From Methylocaldum sp002005105 (lineage in GTDB: Bacteria > Pseudomonadota > Gammaproteobacteria > Methylococcales > Methylococcaceae): 64,000 nucleotides of DNA. This document shows, piece after piece, positions 25,789 through 37,969 of this stretch. Within the stretch, counting starts at the first letter, position 1, and each line of letters opens with the position of its first letter. Under the pieces are notes generated by a model. It had not been told where the DNA came from, made no database searches, and was given only the letters and a program-made list of their open reading frames with translations. Both the position numbers and the translations under genes were made by a program. The stretch is from NCBI RefSeq assembly GCF_051027545.1, contig NZ_CP194902.1, forward strand, positions 930,001-994,000, in the 5' to 3' direction.

Positions 25789-27234
25789 ATGTGGATCATC
25801 CTCCTGATGCTCTTCTTGGTCGGAAGCCCGGCCGCTCTTGGCGACGAGGCGGCGGCCAGAATAAACGGACAGACGCTTTTGTTATCCGAGATCGACGCGC
25901 CTTCGCGCCCGAAGATCGTCCGATTGCACCAAGCCTTGGTCGACCAGGCTGCCCGGACGCTTGATCGGCTGATCGACCGGCACCTTCGGACGTCCTCGGC
26001 GGCGATGAAATCCCCTTCGTCCAAGCCGGTCACGGATGAAGCGATCCGCGACTTTCGTTCGTCACGGGCGGAAGATTTCGAGGGGCCTTTCGCGCCCACC
26101 GAGACCAGGCGCCATCCGAGTGCTGCGCGGCCCGCGATCCGGCACTATCTGGAGCAGAAAGCGCTCGAAGCCAGAAGCGCCGAGACGCGCCGCGATCTCC
26201 GGAAAGGCCATGCCATTAAAATCCTGATCCCGGAAGCGCGGGACCTCGAACAGCCGCTGCCCGCTAAGCGAACCGTGGCGCTGGTGGATGGTGTCCCCAT
26301 CCCGGCCGGGAAACTCGAGCAAGCCGCAGCGCTTCGCCTCTATCGGCTGAGGAAGGAGATCCATCTCGAGCGCCGGCGCAATGTCGAGACGGCCATCGAA
26401 AATCGGCTGCTGAGCGAGGAGGCCCGGCGACGCGGCATTACCACCGAGAATCTTTTGACAAAAGCGACACAGGACGCGGCCGTCGGCGACGAGGAGTTGA
26501 ATACATTCATCCAGTCGGAAAGCGCGGCGGGCCGGCCGGTATCGGACCCCGAACGTGCCCGACAATACCTGGCTTTCCGTAAAGCCCATGCCCGTCGCAC
26601 CGCGTTGGTCGAGAGGCTGCGGGCTTCGGCGCGCATCGAGATCCTGCTTGAGGAGCCCTCCCCACCCCGTCTACCCATGATCGAGGCGAATGCCCCCGCC
26701 TTGGGCGCACGGGAAGGACTGCGTCTCGTCGTCTACATCAACTACCGCTGCACGCCATGCCGGGCTAACCATCGGGAGATCGATCGGCTTCTGGCCGCCG
26801 ACCGAAAAGTGCGCGTCACCTTCCGCGATTTCATTCCGGTGTACGATCCCGTGGCGAGCGAGGCGGCCCGCTTGTCGCGCTGCGCCAGCCGGCTGGGCGC
26901 CTTCCAGCGCATGCGCAAGGAGCTTTTGACGCGGGATCCGCCGCCTTTCGGAGAAGCCTGGTACAAAGACGAAACCCTCCCGGTACTCGCTCGCGGGCTG
27001 GGTATCGATCCCGCCGCCTTGGTACAGTGCCTTTCCTCCGAGGAGATCGGCGAGGCCATCGCCAGGGACACCGCGGAGGCGCTCGAATTCGGTTTCGAGG
27101 AAGCGCCTTCCTTTATCGTCCAAGGCATCCCCCTCTCGGGCATGCAGTCGGCCGAAAGCCTGGCTGAAGTACTCCATCGGAGAATATCGCGGGATGCGCG
27201 GCATCCGGTTAGGCAGGGAGCGAATCCACACTGA
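25789..27234 (+). CDS. Periplasmic protein with SurA-N-like and DsbA-like thioredoxin domains
   Basis: After a signal peptide (MWIILLMLFLVGSPAALG) the 481-residue protein has a long helical region (about 20-290) containing two phrases like the start of SurA/PpiD chaperones: ARINGQTLLLSEID and ALVDGVPIPAGKLEQA. A thioredoxin-fold domain follows, with active-site CTPC (Cys321, Cys324) in INYRCTPCRANH and the cis-proline region EEAPSFIVQGIPLSG. It should act as a thiol oxidoreductase in the periplasm, possibly with chaperone-like substrate capture. This combination is not a standard DsbA. It closes the three-gene cluster. Confidence 0.8.
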   Translation: MWIILLMLFLVGSPAALGDEAAARINGQTLLLSEIDAPSRPKIVRLHQALVDQAARTLDRLIDRHLRTSSAAMKSPSSKPVTDEAIRDFRSSRAEDFEGPFAPTETRRHPSAARPAIRHYLEQKALEARSAETRRDLRKGHAIKILIPEARDLEQPLPAKRTVALVDGVPIPAGKLEQAAALRLYRLRKEIHLERRRNVETAIENRLLSEEARRRGITTENLLTKATQDAAVGDEELNTFIQSESAAGRPVSDPERARQYLAFRKAHARRTALVERLRASARIEILLEEPSPPRLPMIEANAPALGAREGLRLVVYINYRCTPCRANHREIDRLLAADRKVRVTFRDFIPVYDPVASEAARLSRCASRLGAFQRMRKELLTRDPPPFGEAWYKDETLPVLARGLGIDPAALVQCLSSEEIGEAIARDTAEALEFGFEEAPSFIVQGIPLSGMQSAESLAEVLHRRISRDARHPVRQGANPH

Positions 27235-27354
27235 TTCTGAAAGACCGGCCGGCTTATGGCTCTCCGTTCGGGACCAAGCCGCGGCGGCGGGCCTGTCGAT
27301 CGTAGAGAACGCGTGCGAGCATTTGAGCTGGATCGACCATGTTGGAATCGCATC

Positions 27355-27641
27355 ATCCTAGAAACGGCAGTTGGACGTGCCGGAGTGTGCGGCGGGCGGG
27401 TCGGCTGGCAAGCCTGTCCTGAGCCCCGTCGAAGGGCCTGTCCTGAGCTCGGTCGAAGGGGCGCGACGCCGCTATGGGGCCGTCCCCCGCAAGAAGGAGC
27501 AACGCCGCCAGGTGGCCCGCCCGCCGTGCAATCGGGTGCGTAGCGGCTTCACCCAAAAGGTGAGATTGATGCAGGGCGGGACGTTCAGGATTCATCGGGT
27601 TTTTCTGGTGCATCGAAGCGGTCAACTGCTGTTTCTAGGAT
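27355..27641. repeat. 287-bp element bounded by 19-bp inverted repeats
   Basis: The left end ATCCTAGAAACGGCAGTTG (27355-27373) is the near-perfect inverse of the right end CAACTGCTGTTTCTAGGAT (27623-27641). Inside lie another inverted pair (GGCGGGCGGG/CCCGCCCGCC) and two tandem CCTGTCCTGAGC units. The right 118 bp (27524-27641) recur in inverted orientation at 59987-60103. There is no coding sequence, so the element looks like a non-autonomous palindromic repeat. Confidence 0.7.
27412..27459. repeat. Two tandem 24-bp repeats (CCTGTCCTGAGC type)
   Basis: Two consecutive units, each starting GCCTGTCCTGAGC and ending GTCGAAGG, differ at only two positions. They lie inside the larger palindromic element. 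A third unit is at 10802-10825. Confidence 0.75.
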
Positions 27642-27683
27642 CATGCATTGGCAAGCGAAATCGATTCCGGACGAGGCTTGGGA

Positions 27684-27917
27684 GCTAGAGCATTTTCATA
27701 CCTACTGTACGGGCACTCGCGCGTAGGTCGGGAATCCTTTCCCGACGACACGTCCCCGCCGAGCGTCTTCGTCGGAAGGGTCGCGACTAAAGCGACCGTT
27801 TGCGATTGGGAAAGGATTGCCGACCTACGAAAGCTTGAGTCGAGCTACCCTGGCCGAAGGCGCCAACGACTCCAGCAGGCCTGTTTTGCCGTACGAGCGA
27901 GATGAGAACGCTCTAGC
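27684..27917. repeat. Palindromic element interrupted by a second repeat
   Basis: GCTAGAGCATTTTCAT (27684-27699) and ATGAGAACGCTCTAGC (27902-27917) are inverted with two mismatches over 16 bp. The 106-bp GTAGGTCGG repeat at 27723-27828 lies within this frame, giving a repeat-inside-repeat arrangement in the non-coding stretch 27235-28080. Confidence 0.55.
27723..27828. repeat. 106-bp palindromic-ended repeat, copy 2 (GTAGGTCGG type)
   Basis: Starts GTAGGTCGGGAATCCTTTCC and ends AAAGGATTGCCGACCTAC. It shares a 40-base identical core with copy 1 at 19398-19502 and the same orientation. The terminal inverted repeats are well preserved here. Confidence 0.78.
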
Positions 27918-28080
27918 AAACGCTTCGGGTCAAACTGCCGCTAGCCCGCTTGGCAAATGGGATCAGGCTTCCATGATTTCGCCGGCGACTTGAATGCCCC
28001 GGCTGACGAAGAAGCATATGAGGAACTTGCGTGGACGGCCGACAACATCGATGGATTTTCCCGATTGCCGGTCGCTTCGT

Positions 28081-28920
28081 TCACATCCAATCCTTCGCCT
28101 TTTTCCTGACCTGCTCGTAAAAGGCCTCCATCACGTCGACGAAGGACACGTCCTTGGGCCAGAACGGCGGGAAATCGCCGCCTTTTTTGACCAGAATGCC
28201 CGAAACCGGAGCGGGTTCCGGCGGTTCCACGCCGGAGGGCAGTTTTTTCGCGCCGCGCCAGTAGTCCCTGGGAACGACTGTGTCCGGCACGGTGCTGGGC
28301 AAGGGACGACTGAAGTAGGACTCCGCCGGGTACAATTCGCCCCCGTTCTCCGTCAAGGCGGTAGCTAGCGCCGCCCCCAAGGGCGTGCTCTGAAGTCGCC
28401 GGGCCAGTTCGGCGCGGGGAAGTCCCCGGAGTTCGAACAATAGAAAGGGATCGTGATCCAGCCGCGAGGCGAGCAGGTAATACAAAGCGGCAATGTGTTT
28501 GCACGGATTTTCCGGATCGGGACATGAACAGCGCGTCTTGATGTCTTTGCGGCTCCGCGGCAGGAGATCGATTTCCAGATTCTCGAACGGCTTTTCGATC
28601 TCGTCCGGCATTTCGTTGAGAAGCAAGCGGGCCAGAAATCCCGCACGACTCCCGATGAGCCGGATGGCGTTATCCCAGGCGGACGCCGGCAGGGACAGGA
28701 ACTCGATGTGAATCTCATAGATGGGCTCCTCGTAAAATCCGAGGTAGGGGCTCATCCGTCCCCGCACCCGCGCCAGGACTTTGTTCTGCTCCACCCGCCA
28801 TCCGAGAATGCGGTGGGTGCTGAGATACTGGCGCCCACGCATCAGCCGCTTCGGGTCGGTGAATGTTTCCATCGCTTCGATGAACCGCTGGCCCCACCAG
28901 GTCTTGCCGATCTTGCTCAT
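28081..28920 (-). CDS. SWIM zinc-finger protein
   Basis: The 279-residue protein contains the SWIM motif CSCPDPENPCKH, a zinc-binding element for DNA or protein contacts, at about residues 131-142. The N-terminal GKTWWGQRFIEAM is typical of bacterial SWIM proteins paired with SNF2 helicases. The gene starts 3 bp after the SNF2 helicase stop on the same strand, so the two are almost certainly coupled. It probably acts as the accessory subunit of that helicase. Confidence 0.9.
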   Translation of the reverse strand: MSKIGKTWWGQRFIEAMETFTDPKRLMRGRQYLSTHRILGWRVEQNKVLARVRGRMSPYLGFYEEPIYEIHIEFLSLPASAWDNAIRLIGSRAGFLARLLLNEMPDEIEKPFENLEIDLLPRSRKDIKTRCSCPDPENPCKHIAALYYLLASRLDHDPFLLFELRGLPRAELARRLQSTPLGAALATALTENGGELYPAESYFSRPLPSTVPDTVVPRDYWRGAKKLPSGVEPPEPAPVSGILVKKGGDFPPFWPKDVSFVDVMEAFYEQVRKKAKDWM

Positions 28921-28923
28921 GGG

Positions 28924-32004
<3,081 letters not shown>

Positions 32005-32377
32005 GTCGCGTATGTTGCAAGCCGAAAATCGGCTATTGTACCCAGCCGGAGCGGGTTTGCGCCGATCTGTTAATTATTTGTTACATCCGCGGTCAACCCG
32101 CATCAGCCCGGCCTAACAATAAACCATCATGTCCGATCGAGCGCAACGCTTATTCATCGGAGCAATCGGTCGATGGCAAGGTGTCGGTTGCCGTCAGTAT
32201 TGCCGGTACGCGAGGAAGCGTGACGATCGAATCGGAGGCTTTAGGCCTCAGGTCGGTGAGGGAAACGAAGCGGCGGTGGCAATTCAAACCACCTTGCGTA
32301 GGATGTGCTGACGAAGGAAGCGCATCCTATGACCTGAGGCACGAAACGCATCGTTCGAGCCCTCGAACCGGATTGAC
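32005..32377. other. Intergenic region with a palindromic repeat
   Basis: The 373-bp spacer lies upstream of the SNF2 gene and downstream of the TPR gene on the same strand. It holds the repeat at 32245-32340; the part adjacent to the SNF2 start (32005-32150) should contain its promoter, though I cannot mark one with confidence. Confidence 0.4.
32245..32340. repeat. 96-bp element with perfect 10-bp terminal inverted repeats
   Basis: GCCTCAGGTC (32245-32254) and GACCTGAGGC (32331-32340) are perfect inverted repeats. Just inside the right end is GTAGGATGTGCTGACGAAGG (from 32298), which matches the inverted right half of the repeat at 50417-50490. It belongs to the GTAGGATG family of intergenic repeats. 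Confidence 0.65.
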
Positions 32378-33115
32378 CTACGCCACCTCCCGCTTCGCGA
32401 TATCCACCCACTCCTTGTTCAACCGGTGGCTGTGCCTGGATGCGATCTTTGCGTCCTTGAGGATGTCCTCGAACAGCGCCCGCGCCTCCGATGTTTTTCC
32501 CATGCGTTTCAGCAGCAGGGCATGGCGGCATTTGGCTTCGGCGCCTGCGGAATATTTAGCCAGTGCCCGGTATTCGTCCAAGGCCCGATCCAGTTCGCCG
32601 AGCGCTTCGAGCGAGCGGGCGTAAAGCAGATGCGCCTCCTGGTTTTCGAATTCCGGATTAGCCCCGAACAGCATTTCGAGCGTTTCCCGCGCCCGTCCGA
32701 AATTGTTCGCTTCCACCAGCGCCTTGGCCAGGCCAAGCAAGAGGTCGGGATCGGTGCGGTACATCCCGGTGAGGGAGCTCTCGTAAAGTTCGATGGCTTC
32801 GTCGAGCATGCCATGCCTGAGATATTCGTGTGCCAGTGCGCTCCGGTTGCCTATGGTGTCCGAGACCTCCAATGCTTCGCGGCGTTTTCGGAGCTCCTTT
32901 TGTGGATCGAGCGTTCTCAGCAGGGCCTTGGAACCCTGCCGGGCGGTGCGGCTTTGGATCACTTCGGGCAGCAGCACCATCACCGAATAAAGAATGCAGC
33001 CGAGCAAGGGCAGGAAGATAATTAGAAATACCCAGAAAATCGGATGGCCGTGGCGGATCGCGTGAACGGCGAATCCGATCTGGATGAGCAACATGAAGAT
33101 TCCGGCAATTTCCAT
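32378..33115 (-). CDS. Membrane-anchored tetratricopeptide repeat protein
   Basis: The 245-residue protein has two N-terminal hydrophobic segments (IAGIFMLLIQIGFAVHAI and IFWVFLIIFLPLLGCILYSV) in the style of the PLDc_N-type anchor, followed by TPR-like helices from about residue 85 to 225. Examples are EYLRHGMLDEAIELYESSL and ARSLEALGELDRALDEYRAL. It is probably an inner-membrane scaffold with a cytoplasmic TPR domain. Its partner is not evident from the neighbours. Confidence 0.8.
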   Translation of the reverse strand: MEIAGIFMLLIQIGFAVHAIRHGHPIFWVFLIIFLPLLGCILYSVMVLLPEVIQSRTARQGSKALLRTLDPQKELRKRREALEVSDTIGNRSALAHEYLRHGMLDEAIELYESSLTGMYRTDPDLLLGLAKALVEANNFGRARETLEMLFGANPEFENQEAHLLYARSLEALGELDRALDEYRALAKYSAGAEAKCRHALLLKRMGKTSEARALFEDILKDAKIASRHSHRLNKEWVDIAKREVA

Positions 33116-33394
33116 CAGATGTCTCGTTTATTGTTGTTCAGCAAGGAATTGGACCCGGCGAGCAAGTCCACTCGATGGACAGGAAACGGCGCGCTTGGTT
33201 CGCGCGATCTTCGGAAGGATCGTTTATTGGCGGTCGATCCGGCGCTTATCGAGCTCCTTGCGATGAAGACAAGGACAAAAGTCTGATCGTACCATGTATG
33301 GGATACAACGAAACCGGGACGTATCGATGCATCCGATGAAGCGCTTGCCAGACCGTTACGGAATCGCGGGCGCTCCCGCGCGGTCCAAACAACC

Positions 33395-34738
33395 ATGAAA
33401 CTTCGCCTGGTCCAGCTCTGGGAGACGCTCCGCTCGAGCTACTGGTTCGTCCCCGCCTTGATGTCGGTTACGGCCGCGATCCTGGCGGTCTTGCTGTTTC
33501 TGGTCGATCAGGAGGCCCGCGAGCGATATCTGCCGTTTCTCTCCGATCTTTACGTGATGGACGCACCGGGGGCTCAAGCGATTTTGTCCACGTTGGCGTC
33601 CTCGGCGATCACGGTGGCGGGGGTGGTGTTTTCCATCGCCATGCTGGTGCTCTCCAACGCCTCGTCGCAATTCGGCCCGCGCCTGCTGCCGAACTTCATG
33701 CGGCAAGGGGGTACGCAGATCGTTTTCGGCGGGTTCATCGCGACCTTCATCTACGCCATTCTGGTGCTGACCCGAGTCCGTTCGACCGATGACGGGGCGG
33801 AAATTCCCCATCTTTCGGTCAGCGTCGCTCTGGTGCTCGGGGTGCTCAGTTTCGGGCTGCTGATCTATTTCATCCACCGGGTCGCCACATTCATACAGGC
33901 GCCGAACATCGTCGAGAATGTCGGCGCACGCTTGATCGAGACTTTCGGCAACTTGTTTCCGGAAGCTTCCGATCCCGGCGGGCGGAATAATCCCGCGGAC
34001 GAGGAGCGGCAACTGCCGACCGATTTTGCGGAGCACGCCTCCGGCATTCCGGCGCCCGGCAACGGCTACCTGGACGCCATCGAACTGGAGCGGATTCGGG
34101 ACATTGCCGAGCGGCACAATCTGCTCGTGCATCTGCTCAAACGGCCGGGCCAGTTCATCATCGAAGGCCATGTGCTGGCTTTGGCTTCGCCGCGCGAAGC
34201 GGTAACGGAGGCGATCGTCGAAGAGATCGGAGAATGCTTTCTTTTAGGACCTCAGCGCACGTTGATCCAGGATGCCGAGTTTGCCGTCGACCAGTTGGTG
34301 GAAGTGGCGGTCCGCGCTCTTTCGCCCGGCATCAACGATCCCTTCACCGCCGTCAACTGTATCGATTGGCTGGGAGCGGCGCTGTCGTTTCTCGCCGGCC
34401 GGAAGCTGACTTCCCCGCTCTGCCGCGGTGCAGACGGGCGCATCTGCGTTGTGACCGATCCTTACACCTACGAAGGCATCCTCGATGCAGCGTTCAATCA
34501 GTTGCGCCAGCACGCCAGGAAGAACGAGGCCGTGGCGATTCGCCTCCTGGACATGATCGCCGTTCTGGCCGAGGCCGAACTACCCGAGCCTTATCGTAAC
34601 GCTCTGGCACGGCACGCGCGCTTGATCTATAAGGACACGCTGACCAATCTGCCGGACGCCAGCGACCGCGCCGATCTGGAAGAACGCTATGGGAAAGTGC
34701 TGCAAACGCTTCCGGACTCCGGTTCGCAGGCGAACTGA
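33395..34738 (+). CDS. DUF2254 membrane protein
   Basis: The 447-residue protein has four N-terminal membrane helices in the DUF2254 pattern: SYWFVPALMSVTAAILAVLL, an SSAITVAGVVFSIAMLVLSN helix, GGFIATFIYAILVLTRV, and SVALVLGVLSFGLLIYFIH. A long soluble C-terminal region contains SPGINDPFTAVNCIDWLGAA, a phrase I associate with this family. The function of DUF2254 is unknown; it is an inner-membrane protein. It is followed 75 bp later by gntK but there is no sign of a functional link. Confidence 0.88.
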   Translation: MKLRLVQLWETLRSSYWFVPALMSVTAAILAVLLFLVDQEARERYLPFLSDLYVMDAPGAQAILSTLASSAITVAGVVFSIAMLVLSNASSQFGPRLLPNFMRQGGTQIVFGGFIATFIYAILVLTRVRSTDDGAEIPHLSVSVALVLGVLSFGLLIYFIHRVATFIQAPNIVENVGARLIETFGNLFPEASDPGGRNNPADEERQLPTDFAEHASGIPAPGNGYLDAIELERIRDIAERHNLLVHLLKRPGQFIIEGHVLALASPREAVTEAIVEEIGECFLLGPQRTLIQDAEFAVDQLVEVAVRALSPGINDPFTAVNCIDWLGAALSFLAGRKLTSPLCRGADGRICVVTDPYTYEGILDAAFNQLRQHARKNEAVAIRLLDMIAVLAEAELPEPYRNALARHARLIYKDTLTNLPDASDRADLEERYGKVLQTLPDSGSQAN

Positions 34739-34813
34739 GGCAAGAACGGTGGACTCCTTTACCGCTGGTTTCGTCGAGCCGTCGATGGCCATCGTGCTTC
34801 GTCAAGCTTAATA

Positions 34814-35338
34814 ATGGACTGTCCAATCGCCATCGTCGTACTCCTCGGAGTCTCGGGCTCCGGAAAATCGACCATCGGCCAGCGGCTCGCCGAGCGCCTG
34901 CGTTGGCCGTTCTTCGACGGGGACGATTTCCATCCCGTGCAAAACATCGAGAAAATGGCGCGAGGCCAGCCTTTGACGGATGCCGACCGGGAACCCTGGC
35001 TCGACCGGCTCGCCGAGCTGATAGAAACGTCCATAGCGACTGGGCGTTCCGCCGTCATCGCCTGCTCCGCGCTGCGGCATTCCTACCGGGAGCGCCTCGC
35101 GCGAGGACACCGCGAAGTGGTCTTCGTGTATCTGAAAGGTTCTTTCGAACTCATCCGCGAACGACTCGCGCGCCGGCAGGAGCACTTCATGCCGCTAGAC
35201 CTTCTTCCCAGCCAGTTCGCGGCACTCGAGGAACCCTCCGACGCCATCACGATCGATATTCGGCAAACGCCGGAAGCGATCGTGGAGACCATCGTCCGCC
35301 GTCTCGAAGACCGACTCACGGGGCTTTCCGCGGAATAA
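34814..35338 (+). CDS. gntK: Gluconokinase
   Basis: The 174-residue P-loop kinase has Walker A GVSGSGKST (12-20), FFDGDDFHP for substrate binding and IACSALRHSYRERL, all typical of GntK. It phosphorylates D-gluconate to 6-phosphogluconate for the pentose phosphate or Entner-Doudoroff pathway. Length matches the family. No gluconate transporter is nearby. Confidence 0.92.
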   Translation: MDCPIAIVVLLGVSGSGKSTIGQRLAERLRWPFFDGDDFHPVQNIEKMARGQPLTDADREPWLDRLAELIETSIATGRSAVIACSALRHSYRERLARGHREVVFVYLKGSFELIRERLARRQEHFMPLDLLPSQFAALEEPSDAITIDIRQTPEAIVETIVRRLEDRLTGLSAE

Positions 35339-35429
35339 GTAATTTGAACGGCCGGCGCGACTTGCCGTTCAATCGTCCCCTCCCTACAATCGAAACCTTG
35401 TCCAACATCCGGTTGTCAAGGAGAAGATC

Positions 35430-35765
35430 ATGCTGATGTTGTCGGTTGCGGTTTTTACTTTGGTGGCGTTCATGGGGGCGGGCATGGGAATCGACGCCTT
35501 CAAGGGAAGGGGCAGTTCCCGGTTGTACGCCCTGATACACGGCGGCTTGGCGTTGCTGGGATCGACTCTGGTGATCATGGTCGCCCTGAAAGGCGATACC
35601 CGGCTCTACGTGATTATCGGCCTGGCGCTGGTCATTATCGCCGCCGGACTGTACATTTCGTTTCAACGGGCCAAAGGCATTCAGCCTAGGGCCTTGATTC
35701 TGCTGCACGGCGGAACCGCCGCCACTTGCTACGGACTGCTTGCCTATTACGCACTGCGGACTTGA
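35430..35765 (+). CDS. Small four-helix membrane protein, hypothetical
   Basis: The 111-residue protein is almost entirely hydrophobic, with four predicted membrane helices (MLMLSVAVFTLVAFMGAGMG, LYALIHGGLALLGSTLVIMV, LYVIIGLALVIIAAGLYISF, and ILLHGGTAATCYGLLAYYAL). A CAAGGAGAAG ribosome-binding site precedes the ATG. The paired IHGG/LHGG motifs hint at an internal duplication. I do not recognise a characterised family. Confidence 0.78.
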   Translation: MLMLSVAVFTLVAFMGAGMGIDAFKGRGSSRLYALIHGGLALLGSTLVIMVALKGDTRLYVIIGLALVIIAAGLYISFQRAKGIQPRALILLHGGTAATCYGLLAYYALRT

Positions 35766-35855
35766 TCCGGGCAGTCGGCACAGCGAATTCCGGGGTGCCG
35801 ACGCAGCCTCCCGCCCATTTATTCTTCGGATCTCGGGTTAAAATACCCCCAAACC

Positions 35856-37004
35856 ATGCTTTCGACACCCCCGCTCAGCCTTTACATCCACGTGCCTTGG
35901 TGCGTAAGAAAATGCCCTTATTGCGACTTCAATTCGCACGCGGCAGACACCGCGCTGCCCGAACACGAATACGTAAAGGCGCTGCTCGGCGATCTCGAAC
36001 AACAAGCGCCTTCCGTCGCAGGGCGACGGGTGGAAACGATATTCATCGGCGGCGGCACCCCCAGCCTTTTTAGTCCGGCCGCGATCCGCGCTCTTTTGGA
36101 GGGGATTCGGTTACGGCTCGACATAGCGGCTGATGCCGAGGTCACCATGGAAGCCAACCCCGGCACTGCGGAGATCGCCAAATTCCAGGGTTTTCGCGAG
36201 GCCGGGGTGAACCGCTTGTCGATCGGCATCCAGAGCTTTCATGACACGCATCTGAAAAAACTGGGCCGCATCCACGATAGCCGAGAGGCGCGGCTCGCCG
36301 CCGAAATCGCGCACTCAGCGGGATTCGAGAACTTCAATCTGGACCTGATGTTCGGGCTGCCGAACCAAACCGTGGACGAGGCGCTGACGGACATTCGAAC
36401 CGCGGTGGGCCTGAACCCGACCCATATCTCGTTCTATCAGCTCACCCTGGAACCCAACACCGTGTTCCACAAGTACCCGCCACGCCTGCCGGAGGACGAT
36501 CGCATCTGGGCCATGCAGCAAAGCTGTCAGGCGCTTTTGGCGGATCATGGCTATCGCCAGTACGAGGTATCCGCCTATGCTCGGGAAGGGTACCGCTGCC
36601 GGCACAATCTCAATTATTGGCGTTTCGGAGATTACTTGGGCATCGGCGCGGGCGCTCACGGCAAGATTACGAACGCGGCGGAGCAATCCATAATGCGGAC
36701 CTGGAAGATCAAACACCCGCAGCATTATCTCGAGTTCGCCGGCCGACCGGATCGGCAGGGCGGGCGGGCCGCGGTCCCGAGGGAAGACCTGCCGTTCGAA
36801 TTTCTGATGAATCACCTCCGCCTCCGGGAAGGTTTCGCCGAAGCGGCGTTCGGCAAATACACCGGGTTACCCTTGGCTGCCCTGGAACCGGAACTTTCCG
36901 ACTGCATCGCCGCCGAATTAGTCGAACGGCGCGACGGTGCCATTCGCTGCACCGACACCGGCTGGAATTTCCTGGATAATGTGTTGCAGCGTTTTCTGAA
37001 TTAA
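35856..37004 (+). CDS. hemW: HemW-type radical SAM heme chaperone
   Basis: The 382-residue protein starts LYIHVPWCVRKCPYCDFNSH, with the radical SAM cysteines Cys16, Cys20 and Cys23 and no fourth adjacent cysteine. That separates HemW from the coproporphyrinogen oxidase HemN. The later motifs EANPGT, NRLSIGIQSF and FNLDLMFGLPNQT fit the family. HemW is thought to bind heme and deliver it to respiratory enzymes. It lies just upstream of the DUF58/Bat operon with a 12-bp gap and may be co-transcribed with it. Confidence 0.94.
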   Translation: MLSTPPLSLYIHVPWCVRKCPYCDFNSHAADTALPEHEYVKALLGDLEQQAPSVAGRRVETIFIGGGTPSLFSPAAIRALLEGIRLRLDIAADAEVTMEANPGTAEIAKFQGFREAGVNRLSIGIQSFHDTHLKKLGRIHDSREARLAAEIAHSAGFENFNLDLMFGLPNQTVDEALTDIRTAVGLNPTHISFYQLTLEPNTVFHKYPPRLPEDDRIWAMQQSCQALLADHGYRQYEVSAYAREGYRCRHNLNYWRFGDYLGIGAGAHGKITNAAEQSIMRTWKIKHPQHYLEFAGRPDRQGGRAAVPREDLPFEFLMNHLRLREGFAEAAFGKYTGLPLAALEPELSDCIAAELVERRDGAIRCTDTGWNFLDNVLQRFLN

Positions 37005-37016
37005 CCCTTTACCTCC

Positions 37017-37967
37017 ATGCCCACCCCATCATCCGGAAGCTCGGTGGCGACGACGAAGCCCGACAACTCGCTGGTCCGGCCGACGCTCGAGGATTTGATC
37101 CGGCTCAGCCAGCCCGCGGCGGGATTGACGCTGGCCCGGCCGACCGTACGCGCCTTGCAGAGCGGGCAGTATCTCTCGGCTTTCAAGGGGCGCGGCATGG
37201 AGTTCGACGAAACGCGGCTCTACGCCCAGGGCGACGATGTCCGCAACCTGGACTGGCGCGTCACGGCGCGCACCGGCAAGCCGCATACCAAGCTTTTCCG
37301 CGAAGAGCGCGAAAGGCCGGTTTTTCTGACGGTGGACTACCGATCGGCGATGTTCTTCGCAACCCGTGGCATGTTCAAATCGGCGATGGCGGCCAGGCTC
37401 TCGGCGCTCATCGCCTGGAGCGCCCGAAGGCATGGCGATCGCGTCGGCGGACAGATTTTCTCCGAGGCGGAAAGCATCGAGCTCAAACCTGAGCACGGCC
37501 ACCGTGCGGTGTTGAGACTCCTCAAAATGCTGGTCGACCAAGCGTCCCCCCGAAGCGACGGCACGCCGGAGACTGCCTTGCAAGACGCACTGATTCGTCT
37601 GCCGCGCCACGCGCGACCGGGCAGCCTGGTGTTCGTGTTCAGCGATTTCCGGCATCTGACCGCCGCCGGCGAGGCGAGCCTGAGCCGGTTGTCCCGCCAC
37701 TGCGATCTGGTGCTGGTGTTCATCTTCGATCCGTTGGAGCAACGCCTGCCTCTGGGACCTCACCGGTTCAGCAACGGCCGCCGCGATGTTTTGCTGAATG
37801 CCGATGCGCGGACCGCCGACGTCTATGAACATTCGTTCCGGGTCCGCGAGGAACGGCTGCGCGAGCTGGCCCGCCGGCACGGCATACGCTTCGTTGCCTG
37901 CCGCACCACGGACGAGCCTTTTTTCGTCTTGCAGCAGAGCAGCCGCCCGTCGCTTTTCCACGCCTGA
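37017..37967 (+). CDS. DUF58 domain protein of the Bat operon
   Basis: The 316-residue protein carries the DUF58 signature around FKGRGMEFDETRLYAQGDD and VRNLDWRVTARTGKPH, followed by a VWA-like C-terminal half (ERPVFLTVDYRSAMFF). DUF58 proteins normally accompany a MoxR AAA ATPase and VWA proteins. Here the DUF4381 gene follows by 2 bp, and the VWA, VWA-TPR and BatD genes come next. No MoxR gene precedes it in this window; hemW does. Its exact role is unknown, but the context is the aerotolerance or envelope-maturation Bat system. Confidence 0.88.
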   Translation: MPTPSSGSSVATTKPDNSLVRPTLEDLIRLSQPAAGLTLARPTVRALQSGQYLSAFKGRGMEFDETRLYAQGDDVRNLDWRVTARTGKPHTKLFREERERPVFLTVDYRSAMFFATRGMFKSAMAARLSALIAWSARRHGDRVGGQIFSEAESIELKPEHGHRAVLRLLKMLVDQASPRSDGTPETALQDALIRLPRHARPGSLVFVFSDFRHLTAAGEASLSRLSRHCDLVLVFIFDPLEQRLPLGPHRFSNGRRDVLLNADARTADVYEHSFRVREERLRELARRHGIRFVACRTTDEPFFVLQQSSRPSLFHA

Positions 37968-37969
37968 TC

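Larger units (their letters stand above)
27235..28080. other. Non-coding repeat cluster between two operons
   Basis: About 850 bp carry no credible gene. The stretch is largely made of the two palindromic elements listed separately, the tandem 24-bp units and the nested 106-bp repeat. The last 160 bp, next to the SWIM gene stop, show nothing recognisable. Confidence 0.6.

Noticed and set aside
27412..27459. A CRISPR array
   Set aside because: Only two tandem 24-bp units exist, with no spacers between them and no cas genes in the window.
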